From positions 89,103,501 through 89,167,500 of the forward strand of contig NC_088915.1 in assembly GCF_963576675.1 (NCBI RefSeq): 64,000 nt of DNA, written 5' to 3'. Every line of letters starts with the position of its first letter. The first letter of the stretch is position 1. The notes below the pieces were generated by a model that searched no databases, had not been told where the DNA came from, and worked only from the letters and a program-made list of their open reading frames with translations. Shown here in pieces: positions 51,581-62,806 of this stretch. The position numbers and the translations under genes are program-made. This DNA is from Euphorbia lathyris. Lineage: Eukaryota > Streptophyta > Magnoliopsida > Malpighiales > Euphorbiaceae.

Positions 51581-52199
51581 GGGTATTGCTATTATCGCAA
51601 CCAAATTCCTTATCACTGCATCCATTGGACAATTTTGCCCTTGGCATAAAAAAAATTCGAAATTGGGAAAAAAAAATCTGAGAGAAAATTCAAAATTTAG
51701 CCTAAACGGATGCGGTATACCGTTCAACCCATAACGGGAACGGATGCCGCATCCGTTCCTACCATGGGTCGAGCGGTATGCCGCATCCGTTCCCGCCATG
51801 GGTCGAATGGTATGCCGCATCCGTTTAGACCAAATTTTGAAATATGCAAAATCGTAAAAATTTTAGTGACGAAAAATACTAAATCATTCAATTTTTTATG
51901 ACGAAAAATGAAAAATTCTCCTATTTTTTGTGACGAAAAACGTAAAATCGTCATGAAAAATATGTATTATTTTCATGAGTTCTTTGATAAAAAGATGTAA
52001 ATCTTAATGTTTCTGACTCGTAATCATCCATTTTCGGGGTTCGGATTGTCACACATCAATTATTTTCATAATTTCAATTATTGTTGTTCGGGTTTATGAT
52101 TTTGGAGACAGAATTTTCAGTTTTTGATCAAAATTATGAAAAGGGCAAAAAAGTCCAAAAGAGACGGTGATAAGGAATTTAGTTGCGGTATTTAGCAAT
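51581..52199. mobile_element. Hairpin-cassette element, exact 9-bp duplication
   Basis: It starts GGGTATTGCTATTATCGC and ends GCGGTATTTAGCAAT, flanked by TGACCTATT on both sides exactly. The centre (51700-51835) is a GC-rich palindromic block made of repeated GGATGCCGCATCCGTTCC-like units. Conserved outer parts (CATTTTCGGGGTT, TTGTCACACAT) are shared with 53581-54029. Confidence 0.85.
51700..51835. repeat. GC-rich palindromic cassette
   Basis: Repeated hairpins such as GGAACGGATGCCGCATCCGT and GCCTAAACGGATGCGG, which pairs with CCGCATCCGTTTAGAC at the far end. The whole block folds back on itself. Confidence 0.85.
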
Positions 52200-52592
52200 T
52201 GACCTATTAAAATGTTGGTAAATTAAAATTACGGTACATAAACTTTACATTTTCTCACATCTTGGTATTCAGAATTTATTTTTACACAAGATATAGTTCA
52301 CCAAGTCTGTGACTTAAATGTGGAATCCGTTTGGAATTCAGACTTTGGTCCTGTTTGGCAAATAGATGTTAGCTGATTATCTTTTTGGTTAGTCGATTAT
52401 GAAAACTTGTTCGATAAAATTTAGCCGAATGTTAATAGTTGTTTGTGTAAAATGATAAATAATGACATAGTAGAACTTTTATCTGAGTTTAAGGGAAGTA
52501 ATTAAGGGTAAAAATATGATTCAAAAGAGATCGACAATAAGCTAATTGAAAAAACTCGTAAAACCAACTTTTTAAAAATTAGTTATTTGGAT

Positions 52593-53054
52593 GGGTTAAA
52601 TGCACCATTGGTCACTGAATTTATATGGTTGTCTCAAAATGGTCACTCAACTTTGAATTTTGTCTCAATTGGGTCACTTCGCTGATTTTAATGGTTAAAA
52701 TGCATCGAAATAATGAAATGGGTAACACATCAACATAAGTTAACCCAAATATCTGACTGAAACAAAATGTGACAAACACATGTCGGGTATTTTTATAAAC
52801 AAAACTAAATTTTTCATAAAAGCAATCGACATGTGATAGCCAGATGACGCATATATGGATGTCATGTGTCATTTCGGTTAGAAATATGAGTTGTCTCATA
52901 TTGACGTGTCACTTACATCATCATTCCGATGTTTTTTAATCATTGAAATCGTCAGAGTGACCTAATTGAAACAAAACTTAAAGTTGAGTGATTTTATTGA
53001 GTGACCATTTTGAGACAACAATATAAGTTCAGTGACCAATGGTGCATTTAACCC
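52593..53054. mobile_element. Mutator-like MITE, exact 9-bp duplication
   Basis: Ends GGGTTAAATGCACCATTGG and its exact complement CCAATGGTGCATTTAACCC; TATTTGGAT flanks both sides exactly. 462 bp, no coding capacity. Confidence 0.92.
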
Positions 53055-53204
53055 TATTTGGATCCAATAAACTTTTTCAAACTTTTTTTCACCAAAAACT
53101 ACTAGTAGTTGACTAGTCAAAACTTTTAAAAAAATACGAACGAAAGTAAAGTTTTGGTACTATGATTATAATTTACCCTAACTTTTCTCTGTGTTTTATT
53201 TATT

Positions 53205-53370
53205 GGCTGCAAGAAACTCCTTTTTCAAAGTCTGAAAAGTTACTAAAGTCATTGGGGCAGAAAAAGATAGAAGAAATTACTATATAGTTTGCTTTAGTAG
53301 TTATCATGAATCTGAGGAAACGAATAAAACGGTGTGGGTCATATGTCTAAAGCTGCTGTTTATTTAGTAT
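53205..53370 (+). repeat. Promoter-only copy of the tetraspanin unit
   Basis: GCAAGAAACTCCTTTTTC, TTGGGGCAGAAAAAGATAG and GTAGTTATCATGAATC through GGGTCATATGTCTAAAG match the region just upstream of the tetraspanin copies. The coding part is absent. Confidence 0.75.
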
Positions 53371-53580
53371 CTTCAGGTCTTTTCTACCTCTCCTAACTTC
53401 AGTCTTGCCATTAATCTTCAAACGAAAACGTGCTGAAATTAAAAGAGAGAGCGGTTACAGAGAGAAATTTCACGAAAAGAGAAAAAATTGAGGAAAAAAG
53501 ATGAAAAGATGGAAAGATAGAGGTAAAATAGAAAAAGAGATAAAATTAATTTTTTTATAATTTGTGGATCCCATTTTACT

Positions 53581-54029
53581 ACGGGTGTTGCTATTTACCG
53601 CCTCCAGTTGGACAATTTTACCCTTTTCATAAAAATTTCAAAACTGAAAAATTTGAATTAAAAAAAAAAACGTGAAATTTGGCCTAGGCGGATGCTGGAT
53701 CCGCCCAGCCCATTGGGTGGGTGGGTGCTGGGTTCGTCCAGCCAATTTTTCTATTTTTAGTGACGAAAATGCAAAATCGTCATAAAAAATATGTATTATT
53801 TTCATGATTTTTTTTACTAAAAAAAGTAAATTTTAATGTTTACAACTCGTAATCATTCATTTTCGGGGTTTAGGTTGTCACACATTAATTATTTTCATAA
53901 TTTCAATTATTATTGTTTGGGTTTGTGATTTTGGAGAGAGAATTTTTAGTTTTTAATCAAAATTAAGAGAAGGGTAAAAATGTCCAAATGGAGGCGGTAA
54001 CAAGTAAAAAAGGGCGGTATTTAGCCATT
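53581..54029. mobile_element. Hairpin-cassette element, third copy
   Basis: It starts ACGGGTGTTGCTATTTACCG and ends GGCGGTATTTAGCCATT, flanked by CATTTTACT and CACTTTACT (8 of 9). The cassette at 53685-53745 is GC-rich and self-complementary (CTGGATCCGCCCAGCC with GGTGCTGGGTTCGTCCAGC) but unlike those of the other two copies. Confidence 0.78.
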
Positions 54030-54044
54030 CACTTTACTAATGCG

Positions 54045-54567
54045 CAGAGGCGTAAATAGGGGGTCTGGCCCCTCCGACCGCCAGAACTACCTTGATCCCG
54101 AGTAGTTTCGGTCCCCATGTCTCATTTTTTTTTTCGAGTATTGAATTAGCCCCCAAAAAGCCATTACGTATTAGGCTTGTCCAAAATTTAAAATTTCAAT
54201 ATTTTTGGCCTATTAGGTACTCCCTGAATCCAAATTTCTAATTTTTTTTGGTCTGTTAGGTCTCCTTAAATCCAAATTATTAATTTTGTTTTGCCTCGTA
54301 AACCCTCTGAAATCAAATTTTTAAATTTTTTTACCTATTCAACCCTTTCTAAATCCAATTTTTTTTACATGTTAGGACTATTAAACGAAATCTAGTTTAA
54401 TTTTGAGAAATTGTACATTAATACCTAAAAATTGGTTCTTGGCCATTCAAATTATAACACGCATCTATAAAAAAAAATTGAGCAAGTTCAATTTAGCAAA
54501 AAATATTTTCTTTGCTGACGCACGTGTAAACTCGGCCCCCAACCGAGTAATCTTATATTCACCACTG
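54045..54567. mobile_element. hAT-like element
   Basis: Starts CAGAGGCGTAAATAGGGGG, ends TATATTCACCACTG, flanked by CTAATGCG and CTAATGAG (7 of 8). Terminal style matches 7105-7987. No transposase. Confidence 0.78.
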
Positions 54568-54897
54568 CTAATGAGTATGATGAAAAATGATGATGTGACA
54601 CATTAACTTCATATTAACCGGTCATTTTTACCTATTATATACCATAGTGAAAAGTCACTTATAAGATAGTATATTTTAATGTGACAAAATTAAAGTTGAA
54701 CATCAAAATACGAAATGGACAAATATTGTGCACCATTAATAAAATTGACCATTTATTTTGTTTTATTCCTTACTTACAGTAACTCCTTTCAAAATGTGAC
54801 AAATGTGAAAAGTGTTACAAAAGTCATTGGGGTGGGCCAGAAATTATGGGAAAATTATAATTATGGTACATGAAACTTTATCATATTTGATATTTGG

Positions 54898-55693
54898 CTT
54901 AATACATCAATAGCTCTCTGAACTTGTCCACAATAGTAGATTGTCTCCCTGTACTTTATAAGTTTCTCATCAGTTCCCTGAACTTGCTTATTTCGTATCA
55001 CCAGCTCCCTAAACTTGTCCATAAAAATTGATTAGCTCCATGAACTTTGCAAGTGTCTCACCAGCTCCCTAAACTTGTTTATTCTGGAACAACTAAATAC
55101 AAAAACCATAATACTAACTCGGATTAAGGTGCAAAAATACCCCTAACATTTTTAGTCAGGAGTAATTTTACCCTAACATCTAAAATGATGCAATTTTACC
55201 TATAACGTTAGTAGCCAAGAGAAAAATTATAAATTTGGTGAATTTTTTTTGTCTAACTCGTACAAAAGACAGTATATTTTTTTTCACATCCAAACATATG
55301 TTTGTGATTTGTTACTAATAAAATGACACATGTGTGAAGTGTAGATAACAAGATTCATGACCGAGAAGACAGTTTGATGAATTATTTCTCAATTTATCAA
55401 TGTTTGGGGTAAAATTGCTCTTGTCTTCCAACGTTAGGAGTAAGAGGTATTTTTGCACCTTAACCCGAGTTAGTATTATGGTTTTTATATTTTGTTGTTG
55501 CAGAATAAGCAAGTTTATGAAGTTGATAAGACACTTGCAAAGTTCAGGGAGTTATTTAATTTTTATAGACAAGTTTAGGGAGCTGGTGATACAAAATAAG
55601 CAAATTCAGAGAGCTCTGGTGAGACACTTGTAAAGTTCAGGAAGCCAATCTACTATTGTGGACAAGTTCAGGGAGCTGATGATGTATTTAGCC
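54898..55693. mobile_element. Mutator-like foldback, exact 9-bp duplication
   Basis: Ends GGCTTAATACATCA and TGATGTATTTAGCC with arms of over 200 bp (repeated AGCTCCCTAAACTTGTCC); TTGATATTT flanks both sides exactly. The centre carries GATTAAGGTGCAAAAATAC and its complement, as in the 9310-9814 MITE family. Confidence 0.9.
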
Positions 55694-56316
55694 TTGATAT
55701 TTTGGTACTATGTTGGTAAATTTCATCTATGGTACTTGAATTTCATGATCTTTTACACTTTGGTACCTAAATTTTACCTGAACTTAAAATGAAGGATATA
55801 AATTACAACTATGATATCTAAACTTTAACTTATTTTGTACTTTGGTACCCAAACTTCATTTTCGGAGAAGAGACATAGTTTGACTAAGTTTTTGAGTTCA
55901 ATGTGGGACCTACTCAAATTGTAAAAACAATTTAGTCCTTCATTTCCATCTCTAATCTTCCACTTCCCTCTCTTTCGTTTTTTATTATTTTATATTTTTA
56001 ATGGTTAACTCGGTCATATGTGCTATACTCTCCCGTTATTATAGATTCAAATATTCTTTTATACCAAAATGTGAAAGTGTGAAAGAGGATAAAGTTCGGA
56101 TAATATAATTTCTATATAGTTTGCTTTAGTAGTTATCATGGATTCAAGGAAAAGAATAAAACATAGTGGGTCATATGTCTCTAAAGCTAATTTTTATTTA
56201 GTTCAATTTTCACTCTATTTCACTCACTTTCACTCCATTTTCACATAAATTCTTTCTTTCTATCTATCTATCTTCCTTCCCTTCCAATGCTCTAAGTAAC
56301 AATGTAATCCCTTCCA

Positions 56317-56970
56317 ATGGCTCTAAGCTACAATGTAATCGTAGCAATAAACTTCATCGCAATGGTCCTCTCAATCCCGACCATCGGAGCCAGGATCTAG
56401 CTAGCCATGGAACACAACAACTCATGTGTAAAGATTCTACAATGGCTAGTCATAATCATAGAAATCCTCATACTCCTTGTAGCCAAAGCCTAGACCGAGG
56501 ATGTAGCGGCCTGGGGCCCAAGGCTATAGAGGGCCCAAAAGAATTTTTAGATCTATAAATATATGAAGTAATTTTTTATATACATATATTAATATTAATT
56601 AGGTTTTAAATGGTTCAAGATATTTTAGATTTCAAAATGGTCCAATTGATTTTTTGAATATACGTTAAGAGTATATTTAAACAATTGTGGAATATCCTTT
56701 TTTTTATTATTTTGGATAAATAAGGTACAAATTTTTTTAAAGGGGTCCTTGTATCTTATTTTGCAAAAGGTCCATAAATTGTCAGCACCGGCCCTGCTTG
56801 TAGCTTTAGCAGGATTTATAGGAGGATTTTGGAGAATCTCATGGCTTGGCTTCTCATATTTTATCTAGTAGCTATGCTCATACTTATAATTTTGCTAACT
56901 TGTTTAGTTGTTTTCATCTATATGGTTACCATTAGAGGTTCTAGTCATTTTTAACCTAGTAGAGCTTATT
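56317..56970 (+). pseudogene. Tetraspanin (TRN2/TET1-like) copy 1, broken
   Basis: It matches the start of copy 5 but has TAG in place of the Trp codon in GIWLA, other changes, and a 313-bp hAT-like insertion (56484-56796) in the second membrane segment. The coding similarity ends at AGAGCTTATT, where unrelated upstream-type sequence (GTGTGAAAAGTGTTAC) begins. Confidence 0.88.
56484..56796. mobile_element. hAT-like MITE in tetraspanin copy 1
   Basis: CTTGTAGC flanks both sides exactly (56476-56483, 56797-56804). The right end CACCGGCCCTG is typical of hAT ends; the left end CAAAGCCTAGACCG is poorly matched. The other tetraspanin copies give the empty site. Confidence 0.85.
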
Positions 56971-57861
56971 CAGTGTGAAAAGTGTTACTAGAATGACTGA
57001 AATCATGGGTAGATTAACAATCATGGCATCTGAATTTTATATTATTCTATATAAGATGATTGTAAAGGATGATACTTTTGAGTTATGGTACTTAAATTTT
57101 ATCTTTTCTTACATTTTAGTACCTAAATTTTACCTAAACTTAAGTTGACAAATAGGATATAGGCAAACTACAACTATGATACCTGAACTTTTTTTCATTT
57201 ATATTTTGGTACCTAGATTTTATCTGAACAGTACTTATGACCTCTTACAACCGATTAACCATTAAAACGTGGGCAAATTACAACTATAGTATCCTGAACT
57301 TAAGATGATTGTATAATATAGTACTTATGACCTGCAACAACCGGTTAACCATTAAAAATATGGATAAATTACAACTATAATACTTAAAATCTGAACTTAA
57401 GATGATTGTATAATATAGTACTTATGACCCCAACAACCGATTAACCATTAAAAATATAGATAAATTACAAGTATGGTACCTGACTTTTAACTTTTTTCAT
57501 ATTTTAGTACCTAGACTTCATTTTTCACAAAATGCATAGTTTAAGGTCTTTGACTTAAGGTGGGACCCACTTAATTTTTAAAGACAATTTAGTCATTCGT
57601 TTCCATCTCAGGTACTGTAGTTGTAATTTAGGTACCATAGTTTTTAAAAGAGTGAAAATTCAAGTACTATAGTTATAATTTACCCCAAAATTGTAATATA
57701 GCTTTCTTTTAGTGTCAATCCAAGGAAAGGAATAAAACCTACTGAGTCATATGTCTCTAAAGCTAATTTTCATTTAGTTTAACTTTCAACCTCTTTCTTT
57801 CACTTTCACTCCATTTTCTTTTTAGGAATTTTAGCTCTCCATCTATCTATCTCCCCTCTCC

Positions 57862-58190
57862 ATGGCTCTAAGCAACAATGTAATCGGAGCAATAAACTTC
57901 ATCGCAATGCTCCTCTCAATCCCGATCATCAGAGCCGGGATCTGGCTAGCAATGGAACAAGACAACTCCTATGTCAAAATCCTACAATGGCCAGTCATAA
58001 TCATCGGAATCCTCATACTCCTCGTAGCTTTAGCAGGGTTTATAAGAGGGTTTTGGAGATTCCCATGGCTCCTCATATTTTATCTAGTAGCCATGCTCGT
58101 ACTCATAATCTTGCTAACTTGTTTAGTTGTTTTCATCATATGATTACCATTAGAGGTTCTGGTCATCTTAAACCTAGTAGAGTTTATTTA
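57862..58190 (+). pseudogene. Tetraspanin copy 2, truncated
   Basis: A 93-residue frame (57862-58143) encodes MALSNNVIGAINFIAML, three membrane segments and LTCLVVFII, then a 2-base deletion relative to copy 5 (CATCATATG for CATCTATATG) causes a stop. The following VTIRGSGHL equivalent continues in another frame to the TTATTTAGTGTGAAAAG junction. The large extracellular loop with the GCCK motif and the fourth segment are missing. Confidence 0.85.
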
Positions 58191-59217
58191 GTGTGAAAAG
58201 TTAATGATACCTAAACTTTATCCTCATTGACATTTTGATATCTAGATTTTACTTGAACTTAAGATGATCAGACAATATAGTAATTATGATCTGTTACAAC
58301 CAGTTAACAATTAAAAATATGGACAAATTACAACTATGGTACTTGAACTTTATCATCTTATCTTTTACACCTTGATATCTAAATTTTTACTTTAAACTTA
58401 AAATGACCGGATAAGATAGTACTTATGACATTCTACAACCGATTAACCATTAAAAGTGGAAAATTACTACTAGGATACCTGAAAAGAAGATTGACAATAT
58501 ATTACTTATGGCATATTACAACCGATTAACCATTAAAATGTGGGTAAATTACAATTATAGTACCTAAACTTTAACTTATTTCATGTTTTGATACCCAAAC
58601 TCAATTTTTGCACAAAAGACATATTTTGATGAAGTATTTGACTTAAATGTGTGACCCAACTAAGTTGTAAAGACAATTTAGTCATTCGTTTCCATCTCTA
58701 ATCTTCCTTTTCTCTCTCTAAAACAATTTCTAATCTCTTAGAAACCCTGCAAATTGAAGAAAATCTAAAAAAATCAGAATCAATATTTTTAGTTAAGCAG
58801 TTAACATGTCATAAGTACTGTATTATCTGTAAAAATGAAATATGGTTCCAAAATGTTAAAAAAAGGTAAAGTTCAGATACCATGCTTGTAATTTAACCAT
58901 GTTTTAATGGTTAACCCGTTGTAGCAGGTCATATGTACTATATTGTCCAATCATTATAACTTCGGGTATATTTTTTTGCAAAAACCTAGAAACCAAAGTA
59001 TAAAAGAGTGAAAAATCTAGGTACCATAATTGTAATTTACCTCAAATTACAATTTTTTTTTTGTTGGAGTTATCATGAATCCAGGGAAAAGAATAAAATG
59101 TAGTGGGTCATATATCTAAAGCTTATTTTCATTTAGTTTAACTTTCAACCTCTTTCACCCACTTTCACTCTCTTTCACTCTTTTTTCACAGGAATTGAAA
59201 AAACAAAACCCTCTAAA

Positions 59218-60144
59218 ATGGCTCTGAGCAACAATGTAATCGGAGCAATAAACTTCGTCGCAATGCTCCTCTCAATCCCGATCATCAGAGCCGGGATCTG
59301 GCTAGCAATGGAGCAAGACAACTCCTGTATCAGAATCCTACAATGGCCAGTCATAATCATAGGAATCCTCATACTCCTCGTAGCTTTAGCAGGATTTATA
59401 GGAGGTTTTTGGAGAATCCCATGGCTCCTCATATTCTATCTCTGCCAGCCTATTATGCTTTTGACTCTCTCTCTATGAAAACTGGATCCTCCGTAAAAGA
59501 GGCCTTCTCGTGGACTAGAAGGAAAATAAATAACTAAAACAAAGCAGATTTGATTCATTCTAGCAATAGGAGTACATCAATGCAATGGGAAACTACTTAC
59601 ACACACATAGACCAGCCAAACAACTAAACACAACATTACAACAAAGTAAACAAAACAAACAACATATTCATTATTAGAGATCGGTCCTGAACCTGATTGA
59701 AAACCTTTCGACCGGATAGACACCCATCAAACCGTAAGGATGGTGGGAGTTCAACAGGTTACGGATAGACACAGGACTGAGGTCCACGGTAAAATTCCGA
59801 ACCCCAAGACGCATGGTGGGCTTTTTGCTTTTGATGATTCCTGCTTTAATGGGGGCGCTTAGCAAGGCATATTAAAGGCACCAGCTCCTTCCCTTCTTAT
59901 ATATCTTATCCTGGTATTCAAATGGTTTATTGGCGGGCTGAGACTACACAGGGGTAGCACACCGAGATCTAATCCTCCTTCTGCCTTCAGGGATTAAGGA
60001 GAAGACTTGAATAGCCGACTAATCGGTTCAGATTGATTGAGCCATTCCAGTTTTTAGCCTTTCCTTTCTTATGAAATATTTCTGTTGTGAAAGACGCTCA
60101 TACTCATAATCTAGCTAACTTGTTTAGTTGTTTTCATCTATATA
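59218..60144 (+). pseudogene. Tetraspanin copy 3, interrupted by foreign DNA
   Basis: The frame is open for 75 codons (through PWLLIFYL) and is then interrupted at 59442-60095; the gene resumes as CTCATACTCATAATC and ends at CATCTATAT, a different breakpoint from the other copies. About nine bases of target are lost at the insertion. Confidence 0.85.
59442..60095. other. Organelle-like filler DNA inside tetraspanin copy 3
   Basis: About 654 bp with higher GC than its surroundings, no terminal repeats, no target duplication and a small target deletion. That pattern fits end-joining capture of organellar DNA. The sequence looks like plant mitochondrial intergenic DNA (GGCGCTTAGCAAGGC) but I cannot confirm it. 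Confidence 0.45.
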
Positions 60145-61055
60145 GGTTTGTTCCCTACAAATGAGTCCTTTTCAAAGTGTGAAAAGTGTTACTAAAGTCG
60201 TTGGATGAGCCACAAATTGTTGATAAATTATAATTATGGTACCTGACTTTACTCTTGTTCACAATTTGGTACCTACATTTCATATTAGCACAAAAATATT
60301 TGAACATAAAGATGACTAAACTGTATAGTAACTATGGCTGCTACAACCGGTTAACCATATTTTTTTATATGGGTAAATTACAACAATAATACCTGAACTT
60401 TTACTATTTTTATATTTTGGTATCTAGATTTTATTTTAACACAAATGATACCTGAACTTAAGAAGATTGAACAATATAGTGCGAATGACCTGCTACAACC
60501 GTTATTTATTAAAAATATGGATAAATTACAACTAATGTACTCGAACTTTAACTTCTTTCACGATTTGGTATCTAGACTTCATTCTCGCACAAGAGGCACA
60601 GTTGGACCAAGTCTTTGACTTAAATGTGGGACCTACAAGATCAATATTTATATTAGTTAAGCGGTTATAGCAAGTCATAGGTACTATATTGTCTGCAAAA
60701 ATGAAGTCTCAATAATAAGATGTGAAAGAACCTATAATTAAGGTAGCATAGTTGTAATTTTACCCGCATTTTTAATGGTTACCCGATCATAGCATGTCAC
60801 ATGGACTATATTGTAATTTAAGTTCATGTATTTTTTTTGTATAAAAATAAAATCTAGGTACCAAAATGTAAACGAGTAAAATTCAGTACTATAATTATAA
60901 TTTACCTTTAGTAGTTATCATGGATCCAAGGAAAAGAATAAAACTTAGTGGGTCATATGTCTCTAAAGGCAATTTTTATTTAGTTTAACTTTCAACCTCT
61001 TTCACTCCATTTTCACATAAATTCCTTCTATCTCTCTATCTATCTTTCCTCTCCA

Positions 61056-61367
61056 ATGGCTCTAAGCAACAATGTAATCGGAGCAATAAACTTCGTCGCA
61101 ATGCTCCTCTCAATTCCGATCATCGGAGCCGGGATCTGGCTAGCCATGGAATAAGACAACTCCTGTGTCAGAATCCTACAATGGCCCGTCATAATCATCG
61201 GAATCCTCATACTCCTCGTAGCTTTAGGAGGATTTATAGGAGGGTTTTGGAGAATCCCATGGCTCCTCGTATCCTATCTAGTAGCTATGCTCGTCCTTAT
61301 AATCTTGCTAATTTGTTTAGTTGTTTTCATCTATATGGTTACCATTAGAGGTTCAGCTCATCTTGAA
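61056..61367 (+). pseudogene. Tetraspanin copy 4, stop codon and truncation
   Basis: The sequence is very close to copy 5 but codon 33 is TAA (61152-61154, Gln in copy 5). After ATMVTIRGS-equivalent sequence the copy ends at TCTTGAATAGTGTGAAAAG, the array junction with a small deletion. Confidence 0.88.
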
Positions 61368-62139
61368 TAGTGTGAAAAGTATTACAAAAGTCGTTGAAAT
61401 TCATTAAAATTGTGGTAAATTATAATCATGGTACCAGAACTTTATTCTCTTTTACACTTTGGTACCTAAATTTTATCTGAACTTAAGATGACTTAACAAT
61501 ATGATACTTTTGATCTGTTACAACCGAATTAACCATTAAAAATATGAACAAATTATAACTATGATACCTAAATTTTACCTTCTTTTTTTTTTTTACATTT
61601 TGGTACCTAGATTTTACCTAAAGTTAAGATGACAAAGTGGACACTATAATATTATGACTTGTTACAACTGGTTAACCATTAAAATATAGTCAAACTACAA
61701 ATATGGTACTTGAACTTTTTTCACTTTTATATTTTCATACCTAGATTTTATCCCAACTTAAAATAACTGAATAGTACTTATGACCTCTTACAACCGATTA
61801 ACCATTAAAACGTGGGCAAATTACAACTATAGTATCCTGAACTTAAGATGATTGTATAATATAGTACTTGTAACCACCAACAACCGGTTAACCATTAAAA
61901 ATATAGACAAATTACAACTATGGTACCTGATGTTTAACTTTTTTCACATTTTAATACCTAGACTTTATTTTTAAATAAGATGCATAGTTTACGGTCTTTG
62001 ACTTAACATGAGACCCACTTTATTTTTCAAGACAATTTAGTCATTCCTTTCCGTCTCATTGTAATTTAGGTACCCTAGTTGTAAAAGAGTGAGAATTCAA
62101 GTACTATAGTTATAATTTACCTCAAAATTGCAATATAGC

Positions 62140-62308
62140 TTTCTTTTAGTAGTTATCATAAATCAAGGAAAGAATAAAACCTAGTGGGTCATATGTCTAA
62201 AGCTAATTTTTATTTAGTTTAACTTTCAACCCATTTCTCTCACTTTCACTCACTTTCACTCCATTTTCACATAAATTCTTTCTTTCTATCCATCCATCTT
62301 CCTTTCCA
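62140..62308 (+). promoter_or_regulatory. Conserved upstream block of tetraspanin copy 5
   Basis: AGTTATCATAAATCAAGG through GGGTCATATGTCTAAAG and the CTTTCACTCCATTTTCAC leader are repeated before all five copies, at nearly the same distance from the ATG. It includes the 5' leader and probably the proximal promoter. It was duplicated with the exon, so conservation alone does not prove function. Confidence 0.45.
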
Positions 62309-62806
62309 ATGGCTCTAAGCAACAATGTAATCGGAGCGATAAACTTCGTGGCCATGCTCCTCTCAATCCCGATCATCGGAGCCGGGATCTGGCTAGCAAT
62401 GGAGCAAGACAACTCCTGTGTCAAAATCCTACAATGGCCAGTCATAATCATCGGAATCCTCATACTCCTCATAGCTTTAGCAGGATTTATAGGAGGGTTT
62501 TGGAGAATCCCATGGCTCCTCATATTCTATCTAGTAGCTATGCTTATACTCATAATCTTGCTGACTTGTTTAGTTGTTTTCATCTATATGGTTACCATTA
62601 GAGGTTCCGGTCATCTTGAACCTTCTAGAGCTTATTTAGAGTATCGGCTGGAAGATTATTCCGGTTGGCTCCGGCGAAGAGTTCAGAGTTCTTTTAAATG
62701 GGATGGGATTAGGAATTGTCTTAGTTCTACTACTTTGTGTTCTGAGTTGAATCAGAGTTTTCGGATGGCTGAAGATTTCTTTAATGCTCGGATTAATCCT
62801 TTGCAG
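62309..62806 (+). CDS. TRN2: Tetraspanin TRN2/TET1-like, intact exon 1
   Basis: TRN2 (TET1) is a plasma-membrane tetraspanin needed for leaf, root and shoot patterning in Arabidopsis. The exon encodes 166 residues: MALSNNVIGAINFVAML (segment 1), VIIIGILILLIALAGFIGGF (segment 2), WLLIFYLVAMLILIILLTCL (segment 3), then MVTIRGSGHLEPSRAYLEYR and the start of the large extracellular loop (YSGWLRRRVQSSFKWDGIRN) with its first cysteines, ending NARINPLQ. A GT donor follows in phase 0, exactly where plant tetraspanins are split before SGCCKPP. That second exon is not found by 64000, so it lies outside the window or is lost. The high identity to TRN2, including the VTIRGSGH block, makes the assignment firm. 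Confidence 0.88.

Noticed and set aside
51518..51954. Several overlapping frames with repeated RHTIRPMAGTD-like words
   Set aside because: They translate the palindromic cassette on both strands; the repetition is at DNA level.
59175..59432. Minus-strand frames opposite the tetraspanin copies (also 62203-62523)
   Set aside because: They are antisense shadows repeated with each copy.
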